A model generated the notes under the pieces. That model saw nothing but the letters and a program-made list of their open reading frames with translations, did not search any database and was not told the DNA's origin. DNA of 64,000 nucleotides from positions 1-64,000 of the forward strand of contig CAMOGT010000002.1 in the NCBI GenBank assembly GCA_946614295.1. The letters are read 5' to 3'. Made by a program: the position numbers and the translations under genes. Shown here one piece after another: positions 24,107-32,903 of this stretch (position 1 is the first letter of the stretch; each line of letters begins with the position of its first letter). The stretch is from an uncultured Bacteroidales bacterium. GTDB taxonomy: Bacteria; Bacteroidota; Bacteroidia; Bacteroidales; Paludibacteraceae.

Positions 24107-25351
24107 ATGCGAAAAATAAGTATCATTTTACTTGCCGCAGTGGCTATGCTCTCCTGCGGTAACAGTTACAAGGCACAGGACGTGCAAATGGTCAATGAGG
24201 CGGATTCCGTCAACCACGCACTCGGTCTGCTCAACGGCCTCCAAATCAAGATGTACTACCTCGCTTCCGACAGCAGCGACGAGGCGGTAGCCGAGTTCAT
24301 TGACGCCCTCGACCAGGCATATCTGGACAAGGAGGAACAGCTCAACGATATTGAGCAGGCGGGCCGTCAGATTGGCACCTCCATCAAGGTTTTTGAGACA
24401 AAAGGTCTGGCGGAGAACGAGGCTTGGACTCTTAACGAGAAAACATTCTTCCAGGGACTGGTTAACGCCCTCTACGAGGACACCACCGTTATGCCGGCTG
24501 CGGAGGCGGAGGCGTTCCTGATGGCCTGCTACCAGTCGCAGCGCGAACTGCCTGCCGGAGAGGTCGTTTATGCGAAATGCCCGACTAAGGCAAAGACCAT
24601 CGAACTCACCGGCGCCATCGACTCCCTCAACTACGCCTTCGGTATGATGAACGGCGCGCAGATCAAGAGTTATGTGCTCGCGCAGGACACCACCGGCAAG
24701 GGTATTGACCAGTTCATCGAGAATGTCAACAAGGGCATGAAGACCTCTATCCGCAACCCGCAGGTAGTAGCCATGGCGAAGAATATCGGCAAGGCGATCC
24801 GCGAGCAGGAGCCGGTTGGTCTGCTCGGCGTTGCCGGACTCGAGACCAACTACGACCTCATCAAACAGGGCTTCATCAACGGTCTTTATAACTACACCGC
24901 GCAGTTTGACCTCCAGGCTGCCAACACCTACGTAGAGTCAGTCATCTCACGCATGAAATACGGTGAGGCGAAAGAGGCAGGCGCTAAATTCCTGGCGGAG
25001 AACAAACTCCGCGAGGGCGTTCAGGAAACCGCTTCCGGGCTGCAGTACGAGGTGCTCGTAGCCGGCAAGGGTCCCAAACCGACCGCAGAGCAGACCGTCA
25101 AGGTACACTACGAGGGCACCCTCATCGACGGTACCGTTTTCGACAGCTCCTACCAGCGCGGCGAGCCTATTGAGTTCCAGCTTAATGGCGTGATCAAGGG
25201 TTGGACCGAAGGTCTGCAACTCATGCCGGTAGGCTCCAAGTACAAACTCTATATCCCGTACAACTTAGGTTACGGCGAGCGCGGCGCAGGCCAGTCTATC
25301 CCGCCATACGCTACCCTCATCTTCACGGTTGAGTTGCTGGAAGTAAAATAG
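24107..25351 (+). CDS. FKBP-type peptidyl-prolyl isomerase lipoprotein
   Basis: 414 residues from the ATG at 24107; upstream in-frame codons to 24056 overlap the previous gene. Lipobox AMLSC (Cys around residue 16). Two FkpA N-terminal-like dimerisation modules (about 28-150 and 165-290, each with an SxNYA/HxxG LLNGxQIK pattern) precede an FKBP domain (about 310-414) nearly identical to the one in the upstream gene. A periplasmic or surface folding catalyst is likely. Repeats follow the stop. Confidence 0.88.
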   Translation: MRKISIILLAAVAMLSCGNSYKAQDVQMVNEADSVNHALGLLNGLQIKMYYLASDSSDEAVAEFIDALDQAYLDKEEQLNDIEQAGRQIGTSIKVFETKGLAENEAWTLNEKTFFQGLVNALYEDTTVMPAAEAEAFLMACYQSQRELPAGEVVYAKCPTKAKTIELTGAIDSLNYAFGMMNGAQIKSYVLAQDTTGKGIDQFIENVNKGMKTSIRNPQVVAMAKNIGKAIREQEPVGLLGVAGLETNYDLIKQGFINGLYNYTAQFDLQAANTYVESVISRMKYGEAKEAGAKFLAENKLREGVQETASGLQYEVLVAGKGPKPTAEQTVKVHYEGTLIDGTVFDSSYQRGEPIEFQLNGVIKGWTEGLQLMPVGSKYKLYIPYNLGYGERGAGQSIPPYATLIFTVELLEVK

Positions 25352-25475
25352 TTTAGGGTTTAGAGTTTAGAGTTTAGAGAAGTTTGTGAGTTTTGAGTTA
25401 TAAGTTATTCTTTCTACTTTATAACGTTCCAACTACTCTCAACTTTCAACTCTCAACTCTCCACTTTCAATCTCA
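25352..25475. repeat. Intergenic period-7 repeat cluster (GTTTAGA, TCAACTC and relatives)
   Basis: TTTAGAG-type copies on the left and, on the right, CAACTCTCAACTTTCAACTC copies, i.e. the reverse complement of GTTGAGA. The two halves face each other, so the 120-bp spacer can fold on itself. No promoter of the window's type is seen here. Confidence 0.75.
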
Positions 25476-25477
25476 TC

Positions 25478-26977
25478 ATGGGCGTCATCGCTAAGCAATC
25501 GATTCGCGGTACGATAGTGACCTACCTCGGCATCGCCGTAGGTGTCATCACTACGTTCTTCGTGTTAACCCGTTTCCTCACTACCGAGGAGATCGGGTTA
25601 ACGCGGGTGCTTATCGATGCCGCTACCCTCTTCATCGGACTCGCGCAGCTGGGCACCTCCGCCTCCATCATCCGGTTCTACCCCTATTTTAAGGAAAAAG
25701 ACAGCAATGACGACCACGGTTTCTTCTTCTGGGCACTCGTGGTGCCGTTAATCGGATTTACGGTCTTTGCCGTCATCTATTGGGCGTGCAGCGTACCGCT
25801 CGCCAACTGGTTTGGAGACAAATCGCCGCTCTTCGTGGAGTACTACTATTTCGTCCTCCCGCTGGCGTTCTTCATGCTCTACCAGACGATCTGCGAATCG
25901 ACCTGCAATGTGCTCATGCACATCGTGGTGCCGCGTGCGGTGCGCGAGCTGGTTGTGCGGCTCGGGATGCTGACGCTCTACCTGCTATACGCTTTCCGCA
26001 TCCTCTCGCTCGACGGTCTCGTCATCGGCATCTGCCTTAACTACGCCCTCGCGGCGCTGATTAACATAGCGTATTTTTTCTCGCTCGCCCGTGTCAACCT
26101 CCGTCCGGATCGTGAGTTCCTGCGCGCGAACAGAGGACTCGTCCGCCGGTACCTGACCTACACGGGTTTTCTCCTGCTCTCGGCGTTGACCTCCGCCTTG
26201 GCGCCTACCCTATCCTCTTTCTTCGTCACCGCGAAAATGGGGTTGGACAGCACCGGTATCTTAGCCATCGCAACGTACATGGCGGTGCTTGTCTCGGTGC
26301 CTAACCGCTCGCTGGCAGCTATCGCCTCGCCGCAACTCGCGCGGGCTATCAAGGACCGGAACCGCGGGGAGTGCTCTGTCCTCATCTCGCAGGTCACGCG
26401 GAACATGCTCCTCATCGGGGGTTTTATCCTGCTGGCTATATGGATCAACATTGATCTCATCTTCCGTATCCTGCCTAACGGCGAAACCTACGCTACGGCG
26501 AAAAACGTAGTGCTCATCTTGGGTGTCAGTCAATTGGTTTTGGCTACATTCACTATCTGTTTCACGGCGCTGAACTACTCCCGCTTCTACGCTTTCAGTC
26601 TCCTCTTGTCGCTTGCGCTGACCACCTCGTCGCTGCTGCTCAACAACTACCTCGTACCGATATATGGCATGGAGGGTGCGGCGATAAGCAATCTACTCTC
26701 CTACGCCCTATACATATCGCTGACCATCATGGTAGTAGTGCCTCTCTGCCGTATCCGTATCATCGACGGGCGTTGGTGGTTGATCCTACTCCTGCTCGCC
26801 GTCCTCTTTGGAACAAACCAACTATGGTGCGTGTTTGCGCCGGCGATGAATATATGGTTTGACAGCCTCCTCCGCACCCTCGTACTCATCGGCGGAGGAC
26901 TCTATATCGCTTATAAAGCCCAACTCTCTCCGGAGATCAATGACCAAATAGCCAAAACATTAAACATTAAACATTAA
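25478..26977 (+). CDS. Polysaccharide flippase, MOP superfamily
   Basis: 499 residues, about 12-14 membrane segments with the N-terminal pattern AKQSIRGTIVTYLGIAVGVITTFFVLTRFL. Second Wzx-like flippase in the window but only distantly like the first (21385-22833). The C-terminus AKTLNIKH is encoded by an ACATTAA repeat that runs on to the truA start. Confidence 0.85.
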   Translation: MGVIAKQSIRGTIVTYLGIAVGVITTFFVLTRFLTTEEIGLTRVLIDAATLFIGLAQLGTSASIIRFYPYFKEKDSNDDHGFFFWALVVPLIGFTVFAVIYWACSVPLANWFGDKSPLFVEYYYFVLPLAFFMLYQTICESTCNVLMHIVVPRAVRELVVRLGMLTLYLLYAFRILSLDGLVIGICLNYALAALINIAYFFSLARVNLRPDREFLRANRGLVRRYLTYTGFLLLSALTSALAPTLSSFFVTAKMGLDSTGILAIATYMAVLVSVPNRSLAAIASPQLARAIKDRNRGECSVLISQVTRNMLLIGGFILLAIWINIDLIFRILPNGETYATAKNVVLILGVSQLVLATFTICFTALNYSRFYAFSLLLSLALTTSSLLLNNYLVPIYGMEGAAISNLLSYALYISLTIMVVVPLCRIRIIDGRWWLILLLLAVLFGTNQLWCVFAPAMNIWFDSLLRTLVLIGGGLYIAYKAQLSPEINDQIAKTLNIKH

Positions 26978-26984
26978 ACATTAA
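26950..26984. repeat. Period-7 repeat, AACATTA family
   Basis: Four tandem units cover the flippase stop codon and the spacer before the GTG of truA. Confidence 0.8.
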
Positions 26985-26986
26985 TC

Positions 26987-27733
26987 GTGCGTTATTTCAT
27001 AACTTTTGCATACAACGGCACGCCTTTCCACGGCTCGCAGAAGCAGCCGAACGGAAACACGGTGCAGGCAGAGATGGAAGCCGCTTTCGCTACCATCCTC
27101 CGTACCCCCGTGCTTCTCACCTTCGCCGGGCGGACCGACGCAGGCGTGCATGCCGAAGCGATGGTGGCGCATTTCGATTTTCCCAACGCCCTGCCCGCCA
27201 ATCTCGGGGCACGGCTCAATAACCTCCTGCCGCCCGAGATCGCCGTCCGCGACATCCGTCCCGTGACGGACGATGCCCATGCGCGGTTTGACGCCACCGA
27301 GCGCACCTATTACTACCGCATCACCACCCGCAAGGATCCTTTCCTATATATTAACCACGCGCGCGTGGCGCCCGGGCTGGATTTCGAGGCAATGAATAAA
27401 GCGGCATTAATGCTGCTTGGGAGGCAGGATTTCGCCTCTTTCTGCCGCACCCACACGGATGTCAAGACCACCCTCTGCGATGTGCGCGAGGCGCAGTGGG
27501 TCCGCGTCAATGAGACCGAAGCGTACTTCGTCATCTCCGCCGACCGGTTCCTCCGCAATATGGTACGCGCCGTCGTCGGCACCCTCTTTGAGGTAGGCAA
27601 GGGACGCATGACCGCACAGCAGTTTGCGGACATCATTGCCGCCAAAGACCGCTGCCGCGCAGGCCATTCAGCACCCGCTGAAGGATTATCATTAGTAAAC
27701 ATCATTTATCCTAATAACATTTATCAACCATGA
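26987..27733 (+). CDS. truA: tRNA pseudouridine(38-40) synthase
   Basis: 248 residues from a GTG at 26987 (RYFITFAYNGTPFHGSQKQ). The catalytic Asp is in AGRTDAGVHA (about residues 44-53); FLRNMVRAVVGTLFEVGKG is the second family block. It isomerises U38-U40 in tRNA anticodon arms. The stop overlaps the GH28 gene by 4 bp. Confidence 0.95.
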   Translation: MRYFITFAYNGTPFHGSQKQPNGNTVQAEMEAAFATILRTPVLLTFAGRTDAGVHAEAMVAHFDFPNALPANLGARLNNLLPPEIAVRDIRPVTDDAHARFDATERTYYYRITTRKDPFLYINHARVAPGLDFEAMNKAALMLLGRQDFASFCRTHTDVKTTLCDVREAQWVRVNETEAYFVISADRFLRNMVRAVVGTLFEVGKGRMTAQQFADIIAAKDRCRAGHSAPAEGLSLVNIIYPNNIYQP

Positions 27734-29283
27734 AGAAAAGATTTTCTCTCTTGCTGCTTGTCGCAGCCGTCCTGGGCGCTTGCACTACCGCGTCCAAGTA
27801 TCAAACCACCGTACAGAAGGACATCGATGCCCTCACCAAGTCGGCTTCCTTCGAGATGCCGAAAGTGCCGGTTCCCTCTTTCCCGGACCGCACCTTCAAT
27901 GTGCTGGACTACGGAGCGGACGCTACCGGCGTAGCCCTCGCTACCGAGGCTATCCAGGGCGCTATTGACGCTTGCACCGCTGCCGGCGGAGGTACCGTCA
28001 TCATCCCCGAGGGTATCTACACCACCGGACCGATCACCCTCAAATCGAATGTCCGTCTATACACCGAGAAGAACTCGTTCATCGTCTTCTCACACGACCT
28101 CGACCTCTACGAGATCTACGACGAGTGGTTCGAGGGTATCCCGACCAAGCGTTGCACCTCTCCGCTCAACGCCCTCGATGCAGAAAACATCGCCATCACC
28201 GGTCATGGTAACTTCAACGGCAACGGCGACTGGTGGCGTCCGCTCAAGAAAAACAAAGTAGCTCCCACCCAGTGGAAGAAACACCTCAAGGAGAAAGGCG
28301 GCATCGTGACCGAGAAAGATATCTGGTACCCGGACTCCGCTTCGCTGCTTGCGCAGTCGTATTGCGTGGACCAGAACGTGCCCGTCATCACCGATGACTC
28401 CCTCTGGCAGGTCGTTAAGTCCTTCCTCCGCCCGGTTATGCTCCATTTCGTGGGCTGCAAGAACATCCTCCTCGAGGGTGTGACTTTCGAGAACAGCCCG
28501 GCGTGGAACCTCCACCCCATGTGCTGCGAGAACCTCATCCTGCGCGACCTCAATGTCCGTAACCCCTGGTACAGCCAGAACGGCGACGGTGTGGATATCG
28601 AGTCCTGCAAGAACGTAGTCATCAGCCGCTGCTCCTTCGACGTCGGCGACGATGCTATCTGCATGAAGTCCGGTAAGGACAAACCCGGCCGCGACCGCGG
28701 TATCCCCACTGAGAACGTGGTAGTCGATGACTGCGTCGTTTATCACGGCCACGGCGGTTTCGTATGCGGTTCGGAGATGTCCGGCGGCATCAAGAACGTG
28801 GAGGTCCGCAACAATCTCTATATCGGTACAGATGTCGGTCTGCGCTTCAAATCGACCCGCGGACGCGGCGGTGTGGTGGAGAACATCTACATCAACGGCG
28901 TCAACATGGTCAATATCCCCAACGAGGGTCTGCTCTTCGACCTCTTCTACGGCGGCAAGGGTGCCGGCGAGGAGACCGAGGAGGAACTGGCTGCGCGCAT
29001 GAACGCAGAGGCGCCCGCTGTCAGCGAGGAGACGCCGGCGTTCCGCAATATCGTCATTGAGAATGTCAAGGGTGCCAACCTCAAACGCGCCATCTATTTC
29101 AACGGTCTGCCGGAGATGAAGATTCAGAACGTCACCCTCCGCAATATCACCATGAGCGCTACCGAGGGTGCTCTCTTCCGCCAGACCAACGGACTGGTCA
29201 TCGACAATGTGAATATCCATGCCGAGAAAGGCGAAGCTTTCTCCCTCGCCCCGACCGTAGAGAATGTTACGATTAATAAATAA
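27730..29283 (+). CDS. Glycoside hydrolase family 28 lipoprotein (polygalacturonase-type)
   Basis: 517 residues; lipobox VLGAC (Cys18). Right-handed beta-helix enzyme: FNVLDYGAD start block, then the GH28 active site NGDGVDIESC...DVGDDAIC (catalytic Asp residues), GHGGFVCGSEMSGG and LRFKSTRGRGG. It should hydrolyse galacturonic acid linkages of pectin outside the cytoplasm. It precedes a DUF4861 protein, another pectin-related family, so the two may act together; no SusC/D pair is in this window. Confidence 0.9.
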   Translation: MKKRFSLLLLVAAVLGACTTASKYQTTVQKDIDALTKSASFEMPKVPVPSFPDRTFNVLDYGADATGVALATEAIQGAIDACTAAGGGTVIIPEGIYTTGPITLKSNVRLYTEKNSFIVFSHDLDLYEIYDEWFEGIPTKRCTSPLNALDAENIAITGHGNFNGNGDWWRPLKKNKVAPTQWKKHLKEKGGIVTEKDIWYPDSASLLAQSYCVDQNVPVITDDSLWQVVKSFLRPVMLHFVGCKNILLEGVTFENSPAWNLHPMCCENLILRDLNVRNPWYSQNGDGVDIESCKNVVISRCSFDVGDDAICMKSGKDKPGRDRGIPTENVVVDDCVVYHGHGGFVCGSEMSGGIKNVEVRNNLYIGTDVGLRFKSTRGRGGVVENIYINGVNMVNIPNEGLLFDLFYGGKGAGEETEEELAARMNAEAPAVSEETPAFRNIVIENVKGANLKRAIYFNGLPEMKIQNVTLRNITMSATEGALFRQTNGLVIDNVNIHAEKGEAFSLAPTVENVTINK

Positions 29284-30502
29284 TAGTATAAAGTCGAAAG
29301 ACAAAAGACAAAAGACTCTTTCTTCTTTGAGTGCAAGCGGTCTTTTGACTTTGAACGTAGTGGTCTTACTACTCGCGGGTTGCGCCCCGCGGGTAGCAAC
29401 CTCATTCTGGAAAATCGGCACCCCTGCCGATTCCGTCAGAGAGGGCTACACGGTTATCCACGCCGAGGGCAAGACCCGCCACTGCTACCCCGTCACCGAG
29501 TGGACCTCCACCGACGAGAAGGAGGACGTCTATCACTCCCTCCACCACCATGGTGTAGCCGTGGAGTCCGAACTCATGGCGTACCGTATCTATTTCGACA
29601 AGAAACAGACCATCGACCCTTACTGCAAACGCACGCCGCAGCTCGAACTGGCGGAGAGCCACTGGTACCCCAATGACAGCCTGCTGGCTGCCGGCTACGG
29701 CGATGACATCCTCCGCGTCTCCGGTACGGTAGGCGTCGGATCTGTCAAGTTATGGAACGGCAAGAAACAAACCCATATTGAGAACATCGCTTCCCGCACC
29801 CAACGCATTGTCCGTCAAACCCGCCACTCCGCCACCATCGAGGTAGCCGTCAAAGGCTGGCAAGTTCCTTCAGCAAAGCGGTCTTACAGCGACAGCGGTC
29901 AGTGTATTGATATGAAAGTTCAATACACTTTAAAATCCAGCCACCGCGACATGCGGTGCGATGTCTTCTGCTCTTCTCTCGGAGACTCCCTCCCCTTCAG
30001 GGGAGGTCAGGAGGGGCCGGCCCTCTGCACCGGCGTGCAGGCCATCCCCGCGAAAGGATATCTTACAGCCGAAGGCGGTCTTACAGCGGAAGCGGTCTTA
30101 CAGCAAAGCGATCTTACAGCCGAAGGCGGTCATTGCACGTTCTACGAGCAATTGCCCAACGGCGTTCTGCTCGCTTCCTGGGGCACGGACTGGCCCGTGA
30201 ACGACTCCGCCAAGTACGCCAAGGAGACCGTCGGTCTCGCCGTCTTTATCCCCAAAGAGTACGCCGGCGCCCTCGTCCGCGACAAGCAGAACAACCTCTG
30301 CCTGCTCAATCTTACAGGCAAAGCCGGTCTTACAGCAAAGCGGTCATACAGCGGAAGCGGTCTTACAGCGCAGCGGTCAGAAATGGCGACAGTTCATTTC
30401 TATCTCACCGTTTGCGGAGCCACCAAAGAAAACCACCCCGTGGCAAAAACTGCCGAGGAGTGGTATGCGTATTTAAAGAACTGGGCGAGAAAACTCAAAT
30501 AG
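29264..30502 (+). CDS. DUF4861 family lipoprotein with many repeat insertions
   Basis: Up to 412 residues. Lipobox-like LLLAGC is about 38 codons after the ATG at 29264, so a later start (for example TTG near 29327) is possible. Family features: FFEIGTPADSVREGY-type start (SFWKIGTPADSV), VKLWNGKK and HRDMRCDV. DUF4861 proteins occur with pectin-degrading enzymes in Bacteroidota, which agrees with the GH28 neighbour. The frame carries the highest content of CTTACAGC-type repeats in the window (29868-29902, 30061-30132, 30310-30382) and a CCTCCCC hairpin, giving peptides such as LTAEGGLTAEAVLQ. Despite this the frame is intact. Confidence 0.78.
   Translation: MLRLINNSIKSKDKRQKTLSSLSASGLLTLNVVVLLLAGCAPRVATSFWKIGTPADSVREGYTVIHAEGKTRHCYPVTEWTSTDEKEDVYHSLHHHGVAVESELMAYRIYFDKKQTIDPYCKRTPQLELAESHWYPNDSLLAAGYGDDILRVSGTVGVGSVKLWNGKKQTHIENIASRTQRIVRQTRHSATIEVAVKGWQVPSAKRSYSDSGQCIDMKVQYTLKSSHRDMRCDVFCSSLGDSLPFRGGQEGPALCTGVQAIPAKGYLTAEGGLTAEAVLQQSDLTAEGGHCTFYEQLPNGVLLASWGTDWPVNDSAKYAKETVGLAVFIPKEYAGALVRDKQNNLCLLNLTGKAGLTAKRSYSGSGLTAQRSEMATVHFYLTVCGATKENHPVAKTAEEWYAYLKNWARKLK
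29868..29902. repeat. In-frame repeat, CTTACAGC/AGCGGTC family
   Basis: Two degenerate units (TTCAGCAAAGCGGTC, TTACAGCGACAGCGGTC) in the DUF4861 gene. Confidence 0.7.
29989..30006. repeat. In-frame CCTCCCC hairpin in DUF4861 gene
   Basis: Perfect 7-bp stem CCTCCCC / GGGGAGG with loop TTCA, followed by a second GTCAGGAGGGG. Confidence 0.65.
30061..30132. repeat. In-frame repeat array, CTTACAGC-AAGCGGT family
   Basis: Four tandem units of 16-18 bp (CTTACAGCCGAAGGCGGT, CTTACAGCGGAAGCGGT, CTTACAGCAAAGCGAT, CTTACAGCCGAAGGCGGT). Confidence 0.85.
30310..30382. repeat. In-frame repeat array, CTTACAGC-AAGCGGT family
   Basis: Four units of 16-18 bp, the second such array in the DUF4861 gene; unit lengths vary but the total keeps the frame. 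Confidence 0.85.
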
Positions 30503-30910
30503 CACTCGATTAGCATTCCGTTTCTTTGTGGTCTTTACCTTCTCGCGCTGCTGCATCGTGCATTCATGCGCGATTTTCATTCTCCTTCATTGTGCACTTT
30601 TCGCGCATACTTGCGCGAACTCCGTACCCCGCCGCCATCAGGCAACGTCCATTGTCAGGCATAGTATGCCGATTTTTCTCACCATCCCTTATCCACCATC
30701 CACTCCTACCTCATTACCTATTTCCGTTGCGTTGAATAAGGAGCCTATGCGTGCAGCACATAACTTCATAAAAATTATGAAAATCGGGAGTTTAACTCAC
30801 TTTTTGCATAAATAATAGCAGTCATTCTCGTGACCATATCGCGACCATTACGGACGTCACTGTCCTGTTTCTTTGTGGTCTTTACCTTTTCGCGCTGCTG
30901 CATCGTGCAT
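30503..30910. other. Gene-free stretch with an eroded copy of the neighbouring gene's 3' end
   Basis: Convergent spacer between the DUF4861 gene and the minus-strand Cys-rich gene. It holds a near-copy (30524-30640) of the 3' end and downstream flank of the Cys-rich gene; see the repeat and pseudogene entries. The remaining 230 bp show no coding potential that I can support and no clear terminator. Confidence 0.7.
30524..30640 (-). pseudogene. Truncated copy of Cys-rich sorted protein gene (3' end only)
   Basis: About 117 bp nearly identical to 30869-30985. On the minus strand it keeps the codons GYGVRASMREKC...ENENRA and the stop, so it is the last part of a duplicated gene. Further upstream the copy degenerates to a short frame from about 30659 (MPDNGRCLMAAGYGV). 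Confidence 0.75.
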
Positions 30911-30985
30911 TCATGCGCGATTTTCATTCTCCTTCATCGTGCACTTTTCGCGCATACTTGCGCGAACTCCGTACCCCACCGCCAG
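30869..30985. repeat. Second copy of the 117-bp direct repeat
   Basis: Covers the last codons and 3' flank of the Cys-rich gene; four or so differences from 30524-30640. Confidence 0.85.
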
Positions 30986-31558
30986 CAGCATTAGGAACAC
31001 CATCGCGCCCCAATTCATGTCCAGCGGACACCAGCAATAACCGCTCTCTGCTACGCAATGGCAGTGCTCCATTCCATCTTCGTTGTATTCATTCCAAGTG
31101 CACCCGCAGATAGGACATATATAATTCTCTCCATCACCCGAATCTACCCAATGACAACCGCAGTCCGGTGAACCGTTAGGATTATCGGGCCAACTGGCGT
31201 TTCTTATCCCGCCTCTGGGTTTCTTGGGAGCCTTGTCATAAGTGGTCACGCCGTCGGATACAGTTGCAGCAGCAGTACGGATACCGCTCATGGGAGTCAC
31301 GGCAACCGGCATGGCTACGCTGATCGAGCCCATGGTAGAACTTACTCCTCGCGATCTTGATGATCCGGTGCCACGCGATACCGAACCCATCGTAGCCACC
31401 GGAGCTGGCGCCAATTCTGCGGAAGCAGCGGAATTATGCGACGAACTTATGGTATATATGACTCCTCGCCCGGGGTCTCTGTACAGCGTTCCATACTTCG
31501 CCGCACCCGCGCTCACAGCGCATAGTATCCCTATTAATATAAAAAGTACCTTTTTCAA
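30911..31558 (-). CDS. Cys/His-rich secreted protein with C-terminal sorting-type tail
   Basis: About 215 residues from a TTG at 31558 (KKVLFILIGILCAVSAGAA signal peptide); the frame could also begin with a TTG at 31582. A Ser/Gly-rich middle precedes a Cys-rich domain (DCGCHW, YICPICGCTW, HCHC, YCWCPL) that looks metal-binding. The end is PLD, a hydrophobic segment (WGAMVFLMLLAVGYGV) and a basic tail, the layout of PID-CTERM-like sorting signals processed at the membrane. No sortase-like enzyme is in the window. Upstream leader DNA is shared with rhuM. Confidence 0.6.
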   Translation of the reverse strand: MKKVLFILIGILCAVSAGAAKYGTLYRDPGRGVIYTISSSHNSAASAELAPAPVATMGSVSRGTGSSRSRGVSSTMGSISVAMPVAVTPMSGIRTAAATVSDGVTTYDKAPKKPRGGIRNASWPDNPNGSPDCGCHWVDSGDGENYICPICGCTWNEYNEDGMEHCHCVAESGYCWCPLDMNWGAMVFLMLLAVGYGVRASMREKCTMKENENRA

Positions 31559-31575
31559 ACTAATTACCTTATCTG

Positions 31576-31607
31576 TTAACAATAATGTTTTTTCTGTTTA
31601 TGTCCTT
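31576..31607 (-). repeat. Leader repeat, copy 1 (upstream of Cys-rich gene)
   Basis: About 32 bp, minus-strand reading GGACATAAACAGAAAAAACA then TTATTGTTAACAGAT; copy 2 lies at 32655-32687 just before the rhuM ATG. Confidence 0.8.
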
Positions 31608-31624
31608 CGGACAGCATTTACCCT

Positions 31625-32656
31625 CTATTTCTTCTTCGTCGTCTTTTCCAATACCTTTAACGATGCGTAGTACGCTTGCTCAACCGGCGTCAACGCGCGC
31701 ACTTGGTACTTGCGATACTCGGCTATGGCTTTATCACGAGCCTGATCCGCGGAAATACTACCCGCATTATCCAATACCGGCGAGCCGTTTGCAGACAAAA
31801 TCCGGTCTAACAATTCCCTGTAGTCATGCATGGTAGTCGGAATATGTTCCATTGCCCTGTTCTCCGCAAAATCAAAATAACCGGACACCATATTGTTTAA
31901 CTTTCTCAACTCTTCTCCGCTCAAGTAGTTCTTCGCGATCACCACATCAGCCTGTGTGGGGTGCGTTCCCTTGAAGTTAGTAAGTCCCATGAACGGCTGT
32001 TCAGCATCTGCACGCTCGTAGATCAACTCGGAAGCCGTATGACCGTGCGTGGCGTAGTGCAACTTATTCTGCACCATTTTGAAGAACAGCATCGTTTCTT
32101 CCGCATGAGGATCATAGTCCACACTCGTTGCATACAGGTCTAACACCTGACGGTAGAGCACTTTTTCCGATGACCGAATATCTTTTATCGTGGCTAACAG
32201 GTCATACCAGTATTGCCCGCCTCCATTACCTTTCAGCCTATCAACATCCAGCGTATAACCCTTTACGATATACTCTTTTATTCTCTCCGTAGCCCATTGG
32301 CGGAACTGCGTCCCTCGCTGACTCCGAACTCTAAAACCTACGGCAATAATTACGTCGAGGTTGTAAAAATCCGTCAGGTGCTCTTGCGTTTTTCCTTTAA
32401 TAGCACCATGTTGAGTGGTTGTTCGGAATTTCCGAACTACCACTTCGCGAACAAGTTCATGTTCATTAAAAATATTATGCAGATGTTCGCTGATGGTTGA
32501 TTTGCTTTTGCCAAAAAGTACCGCTATTTGTTCTTGCGTCAGCCAGACGGTCTCGTTCTCCAGTATGACATCCACAGAAGCCTTACCGTCATCGGTACGG
32601 TAAATCACCATCTCGCCTTGCGGAGAATAGGCTTGTATGTCACTGTTCGTAGCCAT
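31625..32656 (-). CDS. RhuM family protein
   Basis: 343 residues from the ATG at 32656. N-terminal winged-helix-like part with WLTQEQIAVLFGKSKSTISEHLHNIF (about residues 38-63), then YNLDVIIAVGFRVRSQRGTQFRQWA (about 100-124), the hallmark of the RhuM (virulence protein) family. The role is unknown; members often lie in accessory or defence-like loci. It is flanked by copies of a 32-bp leader and by a 140-bp inverted-repeat element upstream, so it is probably acquired DNA. Confidence 0.88.
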   Translation of the reverse strand: MATNSDIQAYSPQGEMVIYRTDDGKASVDVILENETVWLTQEQIAVLFGKSKSTISEHLHNIFNEHELVREVVVRKFRTTTQHGAIKGKTQEHLTDFYNLDVIIAVGFRVRSQRGTQFRQWATERIKEYIVKGYTLDVDRLKGNGGGQYWYDLLATIKDIRSSEKVLYRQVLDLYATSVDYDPHAEETMLFFKMVQNKLHYATHGHTASELIYERADAEQPFMGLTNFKGTHPTQADVVIAKNYLSGEELRKLNNMVSGYFDFAENRAMEHIPTTMHDYRELLDRILSANGSPVLDNAGSISADQARDKAIAEYRKYQVRALTPVEQAYYASLKVLEKTTKKK

Positions 32657-32687
32657 CTGTTACAATAATGTTTTTTATGTTTATGTC
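32655..32687 (-). repeat. Leader repeat, copy 2 (upstream of rhuM)
   Basis: Near-identical to 31576-31607; ends at the rhuM ATG. Confidence 0.8.
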
Positions 32688-32690
32688 CGA

Positions 32691-32830
32691 CGATGATGCT
32701 ACTTGGAATATACTGCTTATAGCAGTGCGGATTTGGCATTTAGGGGGCGCTGGGAGCTTGTTCACAAGCGCGCCTTAAAGGTCAACTACGCTCAAGGCCG
32801 CGTAGGCCGATATTCCATGTAGTAGCATCG
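32691..32830. repeat. 140-bp element with 21-bp terminal inverted repeats
   Basis: Left arm CGATGATGCTACTTGGAATAT and right arm ATATTCCATGTAGTAGCATCG are inverted copies with two mismatches. Inside are an internal hairpin CTGCTTATAGCAG and a GC-rich part (GGCCGCGTAGGCC). No ORF. Could be a MITE-like element or the template of a structured RNA. Confidence 0.6.
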
Positions 32831-32903
32831 GAGGGGTTTATCTTTGTTTTTGTACTATATAAATTATTTTTACTATTTTCGTATTATTTTCTCTGTTTTT
32901 GTT

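Noticed and set aside
25352..25475. Promoter in the repeat cluster before the second flippase
   Set aside because: No TTG-N20-TAnnTTTG pair could be placed.
28090..29421. Long 443-residue open frame on the minus strand opposite the GH28 gene
   Set aside because: Shadow of the GH28 gene; the plus-strand frame has clear motifs and the minus one has none.
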